Below are positions 20,346 to 27,637 of a stretch of DNA of 32,754 bases, piece after piece (position 1 is the first letter of the stretch; each line of letters begins with the position of its first letter). The DNA is taken from contig JBBIPL010000013.1 in assembly GCA_037442845.1 (NCBI GenBank), positions 1 through 32,754 on the forward strand. Reading direction: 5' to 3'. Source of the DNA: PFJX01 sp037442845 (GTDB lineage: Bacteria; Pseudomonadota; Gammaproteobacteria; Burkholderiales; Thiobacillaceae). The position numbers and the translations under genes were made by a program. The notes under the pieces are model-generated. The model saw only the letters and a list, made by a program, of their open reading frames with translations, was not told the origin of the DNA and searched no databases.

Positions 20346-21462
20346 TCTGGCCCCCTACGCCGCCCAATCCGCGCGCAGTCGCGGCCGCCGCCATGCTGAA
20401 CCGCCCGCCGCGCCGCGTTCCGAGTTCCAGCGCGACCGCGACCGCATCGTGCATTCCACCGCTTTCCGTCGCCTGGAATACAAGACCCAGGTGTTCATCA
20501 ACCACGAGGGCGACCTGTTCCGCACGCGTCTCACGCACAGCCTGGAGGTGGCGCAGATCGGCCGCACCCTGGCGCGCATGCTGGGCCTCGACGAAGACCT
20601 GACGGAGACCCTGGCGCTGGCCCACGACCTCGGCCACACGCCCTTCGGCCACGTCGGCCAGGACGCGCTCAACGCCTGCATGAAGGAACACGGCGGCTTC
20701 GAGCACAACCTGCAATCCCTGCGCGTGGTGGACGAACTGGAGCAGAAATACGCGGAGTTCGAAGGGCTCAACCTCACCTTCGAGGCGCGCGAGGGCATCC
20801 TCAAGCACTGCTCGCGGAAGAACGCGGAAACCCTCGGCGACGTCGGACGGCGCTTCCTGCAAGGCGGCCAGCCCAGCCTGGAGGCGCAGGTCACCAACCT
20901 GGCCGACGAGATCGCCTACAACAACCACGACGTCGACGACGGCCTGCGTTCCGGCCTGATCACTCTGGAGCAACTGGAGGAAGTGGAGATCTTCGCGCGC
21001 CATCTGCATGTCGTGCGCGGCCTTTATCCCGACCTCAACGACCGCCGCCTGATCCACGAGACGGTGCGGCGCATGATCAACACCCTGGTGGTGGACCTGC
21101 TGGAAGAGACCCGCCGCAACATCGCCCGGCACCGGCCCGACAGCCCCGATGCCGTGCGCACCTGTCCGCCTCTGGCCGCCTTCGGCGCGGCCATCGGCGC
21201 CGAGGCCCTGGAGTTGAAGCGCTTCCTGTTTCAGAACCTGTATCGCCACTACCGCGTGGTGCGCATGAGCGAAAAGGCTGGCCGCCTGATCCGCGAGCTG
21301 TTCCAGGCCTTTGTCGCGCAACCCCGCATGCTGCCGCCTGAACACCGCGCCCGCGCCGACCGCGACCTGCCGCGGGCGGTGTGCGACTACATCGCCGGCA
21401 TGACCGACCGCTACGCCATCCGCGAGCACCGGCGCATCTTCGACATCGAGGAACGGGTCTGA
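20338..21462 (+). CDS. dgt: dGTPase-family HD-domain triphosphohydrolase
   Basis: 374 aa from GTG 20338, overlapping aroB by 8 nt. This is the deoxyguanosinetriphosphate triphosphohydrolase-like family, which hydrolyses dNTPs to deoxynucleosides and triphosphate. Motifs: FHSTAFRRLEYKTQVF-like (IVHSTAFRRLEYKTQVFIN), RTRLTHSLEVAQIGRTLAR (first metal His), LALAHDLGHTPFGHVGQDAL (HD), and DEIAYNNHDVDDGLRSG (last metal Asp). It ends TDRYAIREHRRIFDIEERV. The length and DGLRSG form fit the type that usually follows aroB in betaproteobacteria. The nucleotide preference is not readable from sequence. Confidence 0.94.
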   Translation: MADLAPYAAQSARSRGRRHAEPPAAPRSEFQRDRDRIVHSTAFRRLEYKTQVFINHEGDLFRTRLTHSLEVAQIGRTLARMLGLDEDLTETLALAHDLGHTPFGHVGQDALNACMKEHGGFEHNLQSLRVVDELEQKYAEFEGLNLTFEAREGILKHCSRKNAETLGDVGRRFLQGGQPSLEAQVTNLADEIAYNNHDVDDGLRSGLITLEQLEEVEIFARHLHVVRGLYPDLNDRRLIHETVRRMINTLVVDLLEETRRNIARHRPDSPDAVRTCPPLAAFGAAIGAEALELKRFLFQNLYRHYRVVRMSEKAGRLIRELFQAFVAQPRMLPPEHRARADRDLPRAVCDYIAGMTDRYAIREHRRIFDIEERV

Positions 21463-21788
21463 GAGGCCGGTTGCAGCCCCGTGTCAGCCGCTGGCGCATC
21501 AGCCAGCCTTGCTTCAGCGGTGCGGCGTAGGCCAGGCCCAAGATGATGCGGGCGGCGAGGACCAAATCGACGAAGGCGTGGGAACCCGGCAAGGAGGGCA
21601 TGGGCGGTGTCCGGGCCAACGCGCGGCGCTATACTTGCGGACATGAAAAGGCTGAACGCCCTTTTTCCCGCACGGTGCCCGTGGCCGGCACGCGCGCCGG
21701 CGCTGCTTAGCGTGCGCCAGGCAGGCGCTTGGCTGAGCGTGGAAGGCGGGCGCAGCCCCAAGACCGACAGCCCCGTCGCCCGCGCATG
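21463..21788. other. Gene-free stretch between dgt and the MITE
   Basis: There is no supported gene. A TATACT hexamer at 21630-21635, just before an ATG at 21643, looks like a -10, but no -35 or Shine-Dalgarno goes with it and the frame has unusual Arg/Pro/Ala-rich content. On the minus strand a frame from ATG 21601 reads plausibly for about 45 residues (VDLVLAARIILGLAYAAPLK) and then runs antisense through dgt. It may be a relic, but I cannot identify it. Confidence 0.35.
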
Positions 21789-21792
21789 CATA

Positions 21793-21970
21793 ATCCCGGA
21801 TTGTCCATTAGGACGCGCGATGATGGCGAGACGGAGCGCGAGACAGTTCGGGTGGTCGGGAGGAGGCCATAGCCGTGCCTATGGTCGACGAGCGAGCGCC
21901 CGAAATGGCCGCGATCCGGCCGCCAGGGCGCGCGTAGGCCCGCAGGGCCGCCTAATGGACAATCCGGGAT
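21793..21970. mobile_element. 178-bp MITE with perfect 20-bp terminal inverted repeats and a CATA duplication
   Basis: The left end ATCCCGGATTGTCCATTAGG (21793-21812) is the exact reverse complement of the right end (21951-21970). The same four bases, CATA, flank both ends (21789-21792 and 21971-21974), as expected for a target-site duplication. The interior has more dyad symmetry: CCATAG-CCGTGC-CTATGG sits near the middle, and GGACGCGCG faces CGCGCG near the other end. The whole element could fold into one long hairpin. It has no coding capacity and so would be moved by a transposase in trans. Confidence 0.8.
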
Positions 21971-21973
21971 CAT

Positions 21974-22081
21974 ATGAAGTCGCCGTTTCCGCCGCCCCTG
22001 GCGCCGGGCATCGCCGAACAACGGGTGCGCGCCTGGGTGAAAGTATTGGGTCGCGAGATGGAAAGGAAAGGGGAACCATAG
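21974..22081 (+). CDS. Possible 35-codon fragment abutting the MITE
   Basis: ATG 21974 uses the last base of the CATA duplication. The frame reads MKSPFPPPLAPGIAEQRVRA, then WVKVLGREMERKGEP and TAG, 2 nt before the next gene's ATG. Composition resembles a protein C-terminus, and the spacing looks like an operon junction. It could be the tail of a gene cut off by the MITE. There is no Shine-Dalgarno and no known family. Confidence 0.2.
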   Translation: MKSPFPPPLAPGIAEQRVRAWVKVLGREMERKGEP

Positions 22082-22083
22082 TC

Positions 22084-22662
22084 ATGTATCGCCGTTTCGT
22101 TGTCATCGTAACCGCCATATTCCTGGCGGGCGGCGTCCAGGCCAGCGCGCGCGGCGCCAAGGTGAAAGCCAGCACCGGCCTCACCGGCATCCGCGTCGAG
22201 GCCACGCAGACGCTCAACGCCGACGCCCAGACCGTCTGGCAGACCCTGACCGACTACAACCGTCTGGCCGCCTTCATTCCGGACATGGTGTCGAGCCGGC
22301 TGATCTCGCCGCCGGGAGCGCCCAAGCGCGTCGAGCAGATCGCCGACGCCGGCCTGTTCGCCTTCGTCATGCCCGATCACGTGGTGCTGCTGATGGAGGA
22401 AAACCCCACCAGCCACATCCGTTTCCGCTCCGTGGCCGGCAAGGTGGCGGCGATGAACGGCGAGTGGCGCATCGTCGGCGACAAGGCGCCGGTGACCCTG
22501 AGCTACCGCGCCCATATCGTGCCGATGACGCCGGTGCCGCCGCTGGTTTCCAGCTATTTCGTCGAAGACGAGGTCAAGAACCGCTTCGAGGCGCTGGGAC
22601 GCGAAGCCGAACGCCGCATGCGGCCGCTGACCTCGCAACGCAATCCCTATCTGACGAACTGA
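22084..22662 (+). CDS. Secreted SRPBCC (START/polyketide cyclase-like) protein
   Basis: 192 aa. A signal peptide (MYRRFVVIVTAIFLAGGVQA, then SARG) is followed by a domain that begins IRVEATQTLNADAQTVWQTL, with TDYNRLAAFIPDMVSSRLI and ends near RFEALGREAERR. The segment VEATxxLxAxxxxVWxxLTDY is the usual opening of SRPBCC/coenzyme Q-binding-type lipid-pocket proteins. The ligand and role are unknown. An AAGGGGA lies about 10 nt before ATG 22084. The next gene, a lipoprotein, follows after 41 bp, so the two may be co-expressed envelope proteins. Confidence 0.75.
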   Translation: MYRRFVVIVTAIFLAGGVQASARGAKVKASTGLTGIRVEATQTLNADAQTVWQTLTDYNRLAAFIPDMVSSRLISPPGAPKRVEQIADAGLFAFVMPDHVVLLMEENPTSHIRFRSVAGKVAAMNGEWRIVGDKAPVTLSYRAHIVPMTPVPPLVSSYFVEDEVKNRFEALGREAERRMRPLTSQRNPYLTN

Positions 22663-22703
22663 AGGCGGACCGGCTTCAACGCGCCACGCTGAAAGGAAAC
22701 ACG

Positions 22704-23159
22704 ATGCAGCGATTGCTCTGGCTGATCCTGGTCCCGTTTCTCCTGACTGGCTGCGACCAGCTTTTCGAGCGGGCCGGTTTTCCCAACGCCGCCAAGGTGG
22801 AGGCCGAGGGCAAGGCCATAGGCGGCGCCTGCCGCCACGCCGGGCGCGGTCTGGAGGACTGCTTCCTGCTGAACAAGAGCGCCTCCAAGGCCGCCGTATT
22901 CGCCGGCTGGAAGGAAATGAACGAATACATGCTGAAGAACGACATGCAGACGATGGCGCCCAGCGTCGGTCCGCACGCCGGGCAGAGCGTCGAGAAGGCC
23001 AGCGACAAGCCTTCCGATAAGCCGGCTGACAAGGCCGCCGATCAACCTGCCGAGGTCGCGGCGGGCGACAAACCCGCGCCGAAGCCGGCCGAAGCCACGC
23101 TCAAGTCCGCGCCCAAGGCCGAGGCCGGCAAGCCCGCCGCGCCGGCGCCTGCCAAATAA
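22704..23159 (+). CDS. Putative lipoprotein with Lys/Pro/Ala-rich tail
   Basis: 151 aa. The N-terminus MQRLLWLILVPFLLTGCDQL has a lipobox (LLTGC, Cys16), so it is probably lipid-anchored. Residues 20-80 are a conserved-looking core with two Cys (GGACRHAGRGLEDCFLLNKS), then KAAVFAGWKEMNEYMLKNDM. From about residue 95 the chain is low-complexity: SDKPSDKPADKAADQPAE and similar. It is a flexible tail that could span the periplasm or touch peptidoglycan. An AAAGGAAAC lies before ATG 22704. I believe I have seen the core in other betaproteobacterial hypothetical proteins, but I know of no function. Confidence 0.75.
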   Translation: MQRLLWLILVPFLLTGCDQLFERAGFPNAAKVEAEGKAIGGACRHAGRGLEDCFLLNKSASKAAVFAGWKEMNEYMLKNDMQTMAPSVGPHAGQSVEKASDKPSDKPADKAADQPAEVAAGDKPAPKPAEATLKSAPKAEAGKPAAPAPAK

Positions 23160-23199
23160 GGCGACGCGAGCCCGCTTTGAATGCCACGAGCACCTCAAA

Positions 23200-23232
23200 G
23201 GGCATAAATACCCTGTCGGGCATAAATACCCT
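23200..23232. repeat. 18-bp tandem repeat array, left side of the gap
   Basis: One full unit GGGCATAAATACCCTGTC (23200-23217) is followed by 15 bases of the next (23218-23232), where the N run begins. Each unit holds an imperfect dyad (GGG.AT....AT.CCC-like) with an AT-rich core, unusual in this GC-rich background. No spacers separate the units. Confidence 0.9.
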
Positions 23233-23332
23233 NNNNNNNNNNNNNNNNNNNNNNNNNNNNNNNNNNNNNNNNNNNNNNNNNNNNNNNNNNNNNNNNNNNN
23301 NNNNNNNNNNNNNNNNNNNNNNNNNNNNNNNN
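23233..23332. other. Assembly gap (100 N)
   Basis: Exactly 100 N, the customary placeholder for a gap of unknown size. It is flanked on both sides by the same 18-bp repeat, so the assembler very likely failed inside a longer tandem array. True length and copy number are unknown. Confidence 0.98.
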
Positions 23333-23365
23333 GGGCATAAATACCCTGTCGGGCATAAATACCCT
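23333..23365. repeat. 18-bp tandem repeat array, right side of the gap
   Basis: One full unit (23333-23350) and 15 bases of a last one (23351-23365) continue the left array in the same orientation. The array ends in TACCCT-AC-AGGGTA (23360-23373), a small palindrome whose final A is the first base of the next gene's start codon. Confidence 0.9.
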
Positions 23366-23372
23366 ACAGGGT

Positions 23373-24128
23373 ATGAAACCCGTCCTGCGCATCGCCAGCT
23401 ACAACATCCACAAGGGACTGTCCTTCTTCAACCGCCGCGTCGTGCTGCACGACGTGCGCGACAGCCTGATGGGCCTCAACGCCGACATCGTCTTCCTGCA
23501 GGAGGTGCAGGGCCACCATGCCCACCGCGCCGGCCGCTTCGAAGCCTGGCCGGCCAAGCCGCAGCACGAATTCCTGGCCGGCGACCTGTGGAACGACTTC
23601 GCCTACGGCAAGAACGCGGTGTACGACCACGGCCACCACGGCAACGCCATCCTCTCGCGCTACCCCATCACGCAGTGGGAGAACGTGGACATTTCCGCGC
23701 ACGCCTTCGAAAGCCGCGGCCTGCTGCACTGCGAACTGGAAGTGTCCGCCCTGGGCCAGCCGCTGCACGCCATCTGTCTGCACCTGGCGCTCAACGAATC
23801 CGGCCGGCGCAAGCAGATCCATCAGCTCTGCGAGCGCATCCGCCGCATGGTGCCGGACGACGCCCCGCTCATCATCGCCGGCGACTTCAACGACTGGCGC
23901 CAGCGCACCGGCCGCTACCTGGCCGACGAGCTGCGCCTCAAGGAAGTGTTCGAGACCGCGCATGGCCGTCCCGCGCGCAGTTTCCCGGCCGCCCTGCCCC
24001 TGTTCACCCTGGACCGCATCTACGTGCGCGGCTTCGGCATCGCCTCGGCCCACGTCCTGCATGGCCAGCGCTGGCGCCGGCTGTCCGACCACGCCGCGCT
24101 GACCGCCCAGCTGCGCCCGTTGACCTGA
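23373..24128 (+). CDS. Endonuclease/exonuclease/phosphatase family protein (YbhP-like)
   Basis: 251 aa. This is the four-layer EEP hydrolase fold: LRIASYNIHKGLSFFNRR at the start, VFLQEVQGHH (metal-binding Glu), HLALNESGRRKQI, IIAGDFNDWRQR (metal and catalytic residues) and RLSDHAALTAQL (terminal Asp-His). The family cleaves phosphodiester bonds in nucleic acids, lipids or inositol phosphates. In E. coli the relative ybhP lies next to clsB, and here too a ClsB-type synthase follows after 13 bp, so a role with phospholipids is the reasonable guess. ATG 23373 lies right at the end of the 18-bp repeat array, so the repeats make up its leader and promoter region. No standard Shine-Dalgarno is apparent other than AGGG in the repeat end. 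Confidence 0.85.
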   Translation: MKPVLRIASYNIHKGLSFFNRRVVLHDVRDSLMGLNADIVFLQEVQGHHAHRAGRFEAWPAKPQHEFLAGDLWNDFAYGKNAVYDHGHHGNAILSRYPITQWENVDISAHAFESRGLLHCELEVSALGQPLHAICLHLALNESGRRKQIHQLCERIRRMVPDDAPLIIAGDFNDWRQRTGRYLADELRLKEVFETAHGRPARSFPAALPLFTLDRIYVRGFGIASAHVLHGQRWRRLSDHAALTAQLRPLT

Positions 24129-24141
24129 CCCCGCGACCGCC

Positions 24142-25317
24142 ATGATCCGGGCAGGCAACCGGCTGACCCTGCTGGAAAACGGCGCCGCCTATTTCCCCGA
24201 CCTGCTCGCCAGTCTCGACGGCGCGCGCCGGGAAATCCACGTCGAGACCTACATTCTCGAGGACGACCCGGTCGGCCGCGCGGTCGCCGACGCTCTGGCG
24301 CGCGCGGCGCGGCGCGGCGTGCTCACCCGCCTGCTGCTCGACGGCTTCGGCAGCCGCGCCCTGCCTTCCGCTTTCCTCGAAGCCTTGCGCGGCGCCGGCG
24401 TCGAGGTCCTGGTGTTCCGGCCGGATCACGGCCCGCGCCTGCGCCGCACCCGCCTGCGCCGCATGCACCGCAAGCTGGTGGTAGTGGACGCCGGCGTCGG
24501 CTACGTGGGCGGCATCAATTTCATCGACGACTTCAACGGCCGCGACCTGCGCGCCCCCCGCCAGGACTATGCCGTGCGCGTGGAGGGGCCGCTGGTCGCC
24601 GACATGGCCGATGCCGCCCGGCAGCTCTGGCGCCGGGTGACCTGGAGCCGCCTCGGGTTGCGCCGCGGCGAGGGCGTCTGGCTGCGGCCGCGCGTCGAGG
24701 CGGCCGGCGACCAGCGCGGCCAGTTCCTCACCCGCGACAACCTGCGCCGCCGCCGCGCCATCGAGGCGGCCTACATGCACGCCATGCACCGGGCCAGGGA
24801 GGAAATTTTCATCGCCAACGCCTACTTCATGCCCGGCGTGCGCTTCCGCCACGCCCTCATCGACGCCGTCCGCCGCGGCGTCCGCGTGGTGCTGCTGATG
24901 CAGGGGCACAGCGACCATCCCTTCTATCAATTGGCCGCCCGCGCCCTCTACCGGCATTTCCTGGAAAACGGCCTGGAGGTGTACGAGTACCACGCCAGCG
25001 AATTGCACGCCAAGGTGGCGGTCATCGATGGTCGCTGGGCCACCGTCGGCTCCAGCAACATCGATCCCTTCAGCCTGCTCCTGGCGCGCGAGGCCAACCT
25101 GGTGGCGCACGACGCGCGCTTTGCCGGCGAACTGCGCGCCAGCCTGGAGCGCCTGCTGACCCAGGGCGCCCGCCGCATTCGCCGCCAGGACTGGAGGCGC
25201 ATCCCCTGGTACGCCCGTTTCGCTTCCTGGCTGGCCTATGGCGTCGTGCGCGGCTTCATGGGCCTCGCCGGCTATGCCCAGGGCTGGGACAACGGCGGGC
25301 CGCGCAAGGCGGGTTAG
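24142..25317 (+). CDS. clsB: Cardiolipin synthase B (phospholipase D superfamily)
   Basis: 391 aa. Two HKD motifs mark the phospholipase D fold: HRKLVVVDAGVGYVGGINF (about residues 110-128) and HAKVAVIDGRWATVGSSN (about 289-306). The N-terminus lacks the membrane helices of ClsA, as in ClsB. The start NRLTLLENGAAYFPDLLASL is typical of the group. It would form cardiolipin from phosphatidylglycerol and another phospholipid or alcohol at the inner membrane. It follows the EEP gene in a probable two-gene operon and is convergent with ubiX, with 5 bp between stops. Confidence 0.92.
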   Translation: MIRAGNRLTLLENGAAYFPDLLASLDGARREIHVETYILEDDPVGRAVADALARAARRGVLTRLLLDGFGSRALPSAFLEALRGAGVEVLVFRPDHGPRLRRTRLRRMHRKLVVVDAGVGYVGGINFIDDFNGRDLRAPRQDYAVRVEGPLVADMADAARQLWRRVTWSRLGLRRGEGVWLRPRVEAAGDQRGQFLTRDNLRRRRAIEAAYMHAMHRAREEIFIANAYFMPGVRFRHALIDAVRRGVRVVLLMQGHSDHPFYQLAARALYRHFLENGLEVYEYHASELHAKVAVIDGRWATVGSSNIDPFSLLLAREANLVAHDARFAGELRASLERLLTQGARRIRRQDWRRIPWYARFASWLAYGVVRGFMGLAGYAQGWDNGGPRKAG

Positions 25318-25322
25318 AGGCA

Positions 25323-25922
25323 TCACGTCCCCCATGGCCGCATCAGGCTGTGCGGCACGCGCAGTTGGTCGAGGACGCGGGCGACGATGAAGTCCACCAC
25401 CTGTTCCACGTTTTGCGGACGGTGATAGAAGCCGGGATTCGCCGGCAGGAGGGTGGCGCCGGCCTCGGCCAGCAGGGTCATGTTGCGCAGGTGGACGAGG
25501 GAGAAGGGGGTCTCGCGCGGCACCAGGATGAGCGGACGCCTTTCCTTCAGCATGACGTCGGCGGCCCGTTCGATCAGGTTGTCCGCCAGGCCGTGCGCGA
25601 TGGCGGCGAGGGCGCCCATGCTGCACGGGCAGACCACCATGGCGTCGGCCGGGTTGGAGCCGGAGGCGGCGGGGGCGAACCATTCCTCCTTGCCGTAGGC
25701 CGCGAGAGCGCCGCCGTGCCCGGCGAAGCGGGCATCGAAAAAGGCGGCGAGTTCGCCGGTGTCGGCGGGCAGGCCCAGGTCGAGTTCCTGGCGGGCGACG
25801 ATGCGCGCGGCAGGCGAGACCAGCAGGTCGACGCGGCGGCCGGCGCGCAGCAGGCACTCCAGCAGGCGGATGCCGTAGGCCATGCCGGAGGCGCCGGTGA
25901 GGGCGAGGGTGATGCGATTCAT
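25323..25922 (-). CDS. ubiX: Flavin prenyltransferase UbiX
   Basis: 199 aa. It joins a dimethylallyl group to FMN to make prenylated FMN, the cofactor of UbiD-type decarboxylases used in ubiquinone synthesis. Motifs: ITLALTGASGMAYGIRLLE (phosphate/flavin loop), VVCPCSMGALAAIAHGLADN and LVPRETPFSLVHLRNM, plus YHRPQNVEQVVDF near the end. ATG 25922 overlaps the stop of the upstream Gx-family gene by 4 nt (ATGA). No ubiD is in the window. Confidence 0.94.
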   Translation of the reverse strand: MNRITLALTGASGMAYGIRLLECLLRAGRRVDLLVSPAARIVARQELDLGLPADTGELAAFFDARFAGHGGALAAYGKEEWFAPAASGSNPADAMVVCPCSMGALAAIAHGLADNLIERAADVMLKERRPLILVPRETPFSLVHLRNMTLLAEAGATLLPANPGFYHRPQNVEQVVDFIVARVLDQLRVPHSLMRPWGT

Positions 25923-26458
25923 GGGGTCTTTCCGAAAGTGCCGGGAGGCGGGGATTGCAGCAGATGCGCGGCGGCGAGGCCATTACCCAGTCCGGTGATC
26001 CAGGCGGCGCCGAGGAACAGAGGCAGCAGGGCGATCAGGCTGGCGCCGGGCATCAGCCAGACGTCGACCAGCATGAGCTGGCTGCCGATGTGGGCGAAGG
26101 CCGCCAGCAGCGACAGGGCGACCGGCCCGAACCAGCGCGCCGGCAGGCGGATGGCGGCGATCAGCACGAGCAGGCTGGCGACGCCGCCGGCCAGGCTGAG
26201 CAGGAAGGCGGGCGTGAGGAACTGGCCAAGGGCGAGGGCGCCGGCGACGATGCGCAGGCCGGCCACCCAGGCGGCCATGCGCCAGCCGTAGCGGTACAGC
26301 ACCACCAGGGTGACGATGTTGGCCAGGCCCGGCTTTACGCCGGGAATGGGCAGGGGGATCGCCGCTTCGGCCAGGGTCATACCGATCGCCGCGGCGGCCA
26401 GTGCGGCCACGCGGCGGTCCTCGCCGCTGGCGCGGAGTTCAATAACTGAGGGTGTCAT
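25919..26458 (-). CDS. Gx transporter / heptaprenyl diphosphate synthase component I-like membrane protein
   Basis: 179 aa with five to six hydrophobic helices. The stretch AIGMTLAEAAIPLPIPGVKP then GLANIVTLVVLYRYGWR is the signature of the Hpre_diP_synt_I family, named Gx transporter family in proteobacteria. The enzyme name is historical; the shape recalls small-molecule carrier (ECF S-component-like) proteins. Its 5' end overlaps the NusG-II gene by 20 nt and its 3' end overlaps ubiX by 4 nt. A substrate linked to flavin or isoprenoid metabolism would fit the context, but this is a guess. Confidence 0.8.
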   Translation of the reverse strand: MTPSVIELRASGEDRRVAALAAAAIGMTLAEAAIPLPIPGVKPGLANIVTLVVLYRYGWRMAAWVAGLRIVAGALALGQFLTPAFLLSLAGGVASLLVLIAAIRLPARWFGPVALSLLAAFAHIGSQLMLVDVWLMPGASLIALLPLFLGAAWITGLGNGLAAAHLLQSPPPGTFGKTP

Positions 26459-26807
26459 AGCCGGCGGCGGCGTTTTCCACCGCGACCCGGTTGGGCAGGC
26501 AGACCGCCGCCGCGCCCGGCGGAATCCAGCCCTGGCGCACGCAGAGCTGCAAGGGGCTGGGGTCGGCGGCGATGCGCACGCGGCCGTCGCGGATCTCGAC
26601 GCGGCTGATGCCGAGCGGGCCCGGTACCTCGATGACGCGGTTCAGGCGCAGGCTGGCTTCCGCATGCGGCTTGCCGTCCAGGCGGACGATGACCCGACCC
26701 TCCTGGCTGCCCGCCTGGCGCGCCGACAGTGCCGCCACCAGGGCGAGGCCGAGGGCCAGGATCAGCCAGTCGCCTGGCCGCAGGAGCCCGGCGCGGCGTG
26801 TCTTCAA
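26439..26807 (-). CDS. NusG domain II-containing membrane-anchored protein
   Basis: 122 aa from TTG 26807, which shares TTGA with the rapZ stop. No ATG or GTG fits: the longer in-frame extension runs antisense-like through rapZ. LRPGDWLILALGLALVAALS is a single N-terminal helix. The rest, from GRVIVRLDGKPHAEASLRLN to LCVRQGWIPPGAAAVCLPNR, with the paired Cys, is the NusG domain II fold seen in small secreted proteins usually found beside Gx-family genes. The function is unknown and it is not the transcription factor NusG. Confidence 0.75.
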   Translation of the reverse strand: MKTRRAGLLRPGDWLILALGLALVAALSARQAGSQEGRVIVRLDGKPHAEASLRLNRVIEVPGPLGISRVEIRDGRVRIAADPSPLQLCVRQGWIPPGAAAVCLPNRVAVENAAAGYDTLSY

Positions 26808-27637
26808 GCCAGTTCCCGGTGCCGCACGAGTACCTGCTGGCCGTCGCGGAAGTGGTCGGCCAGGGTTTCCGCGAAATACACCGAGCGGTGCTGGCCGCCG
26901 GTGCAGCCGAGAGCGACGGTGAAATAGCCGCGGTTGTCGCGGATGTAGGCCGGCAGCCATTTCGCCACGTAGGCGCGGATGTCCTCCAGCATCGCCAGCA
27001 CCGGCGCGTGCCCCTGCAGGAAGGCGATGACCGGCGCGTCGCGGCCGCTGAGGGGACGCAGCATGGGGTCGTAGTGCGGATTGGGCAGGCAGCGCACGTC
27101 GAACACCAGGTCGGCGTCCATGGGAATGCCATGCTTAAAGCCGAAGGATTGGAATACCAGGGTGAAGGCGGCGCTCTGCAGCTGCAGGAAGTCTTTGATC
27201 CAGGCGCGCAGGCCGTTGGCGGACTGGTCGCTGGTATCCATCTGGTGGCTGATGGCGGCGATGCGCGAGAGCAGTTCGCGTTCCTCGCGGATGGCCTCCT
27301 CCAGGGAGCGCTCGCCGCTGACCAGGGGATGATGGCGGCGGGTCTCGGAGAAACGCTTGACCAGGGTGTCGTCCTTGGCGGTGAGGAACAACACGCGCAG
27401 GTCCAGGCGCTGGCGCAGCTTCTCCAGTTCCTCCGGCAATTCCGCCAGGCCGGCGCCGCTGCGCGCGTCGATGCTCATGGCGGCATCCGCGACGCGGGTC
27501 AGGCGCAGGTATTCGACCGCCTCGGGCAGCAGGGCGGCGGGCAGGTTGTCGATGCAATAGAAGCCGGCGTCCTCCATGGCCTTGAGGGCCACGCTCTTGC
27601 CCGAGCCGGACAGGCCGCTGATGAGGACCAGGCGCAT
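26804..27637 (-). CDS. rapZ: RNase adapter protein RapZ
   Basis: 277 aa. The Walker A is LVLISGLSGSGKSVALKAME, followed by GFYCIDNLPAALL. The C-terminal domain has FDVRCLPNPHYDP and IGCTGGQHRSVYFAE-like sequence (ALGCTGGQHRSVYFAETLAD). In E. coli RapZ senses glucosamine-6-phosphate and guides RNase E to the small RNA GlmZ; in betaproteobacteria the RNA partner is less clear. ATG 27637 shares one base with the hprK stop (TGATG), so the two are translationally coupled. Confidence 0.95.
   Translation of the reverse strand: MRLVLISGLSGSGKSVALKAMEDAGFYCIDNLPAALLPEAVEYLRLTRVADAAMSIDARSGAGLAELPEELEKLRQRLDLRVLFLTAKDDTLVKRFSETRRHHPLVSGERSLEEAIREERELLSRIAAISHQMDTSDQSANGLRAWIKDFLQLQSAAFTLVFQSFGFKHGIPMDADLVFDVRCLPNPHYDPMLRPLSGRDAPVIAFLQGHAPVLAMLEDIRAYVAKWLPAYIRDNRGYFTVALGCTGGQHRSVYFAETLADHFRDGQQVLVRHRELA

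Noticed and set aside
21463..21601. Minus-strand frame with VDLVLAARIILGLAYAAPLK
   Set aside because: It reads plausibly for only about 45 residues, then continues antisense through dgt; no family recognised.
23200..23365. CRISPR array
   Set aside because: Units are 18 bp and directly adjacent with no spacers, and no cas genes are near.
23177..24145. Open frame reading through the N gap, with GHKYPV-type hexapeptide repeats
   Set aside because: The 18-bp unit is open in nearly all frames, the frame depends on an arbitrary 100-N gap, and downstream it is a shadow of the EEP gene.
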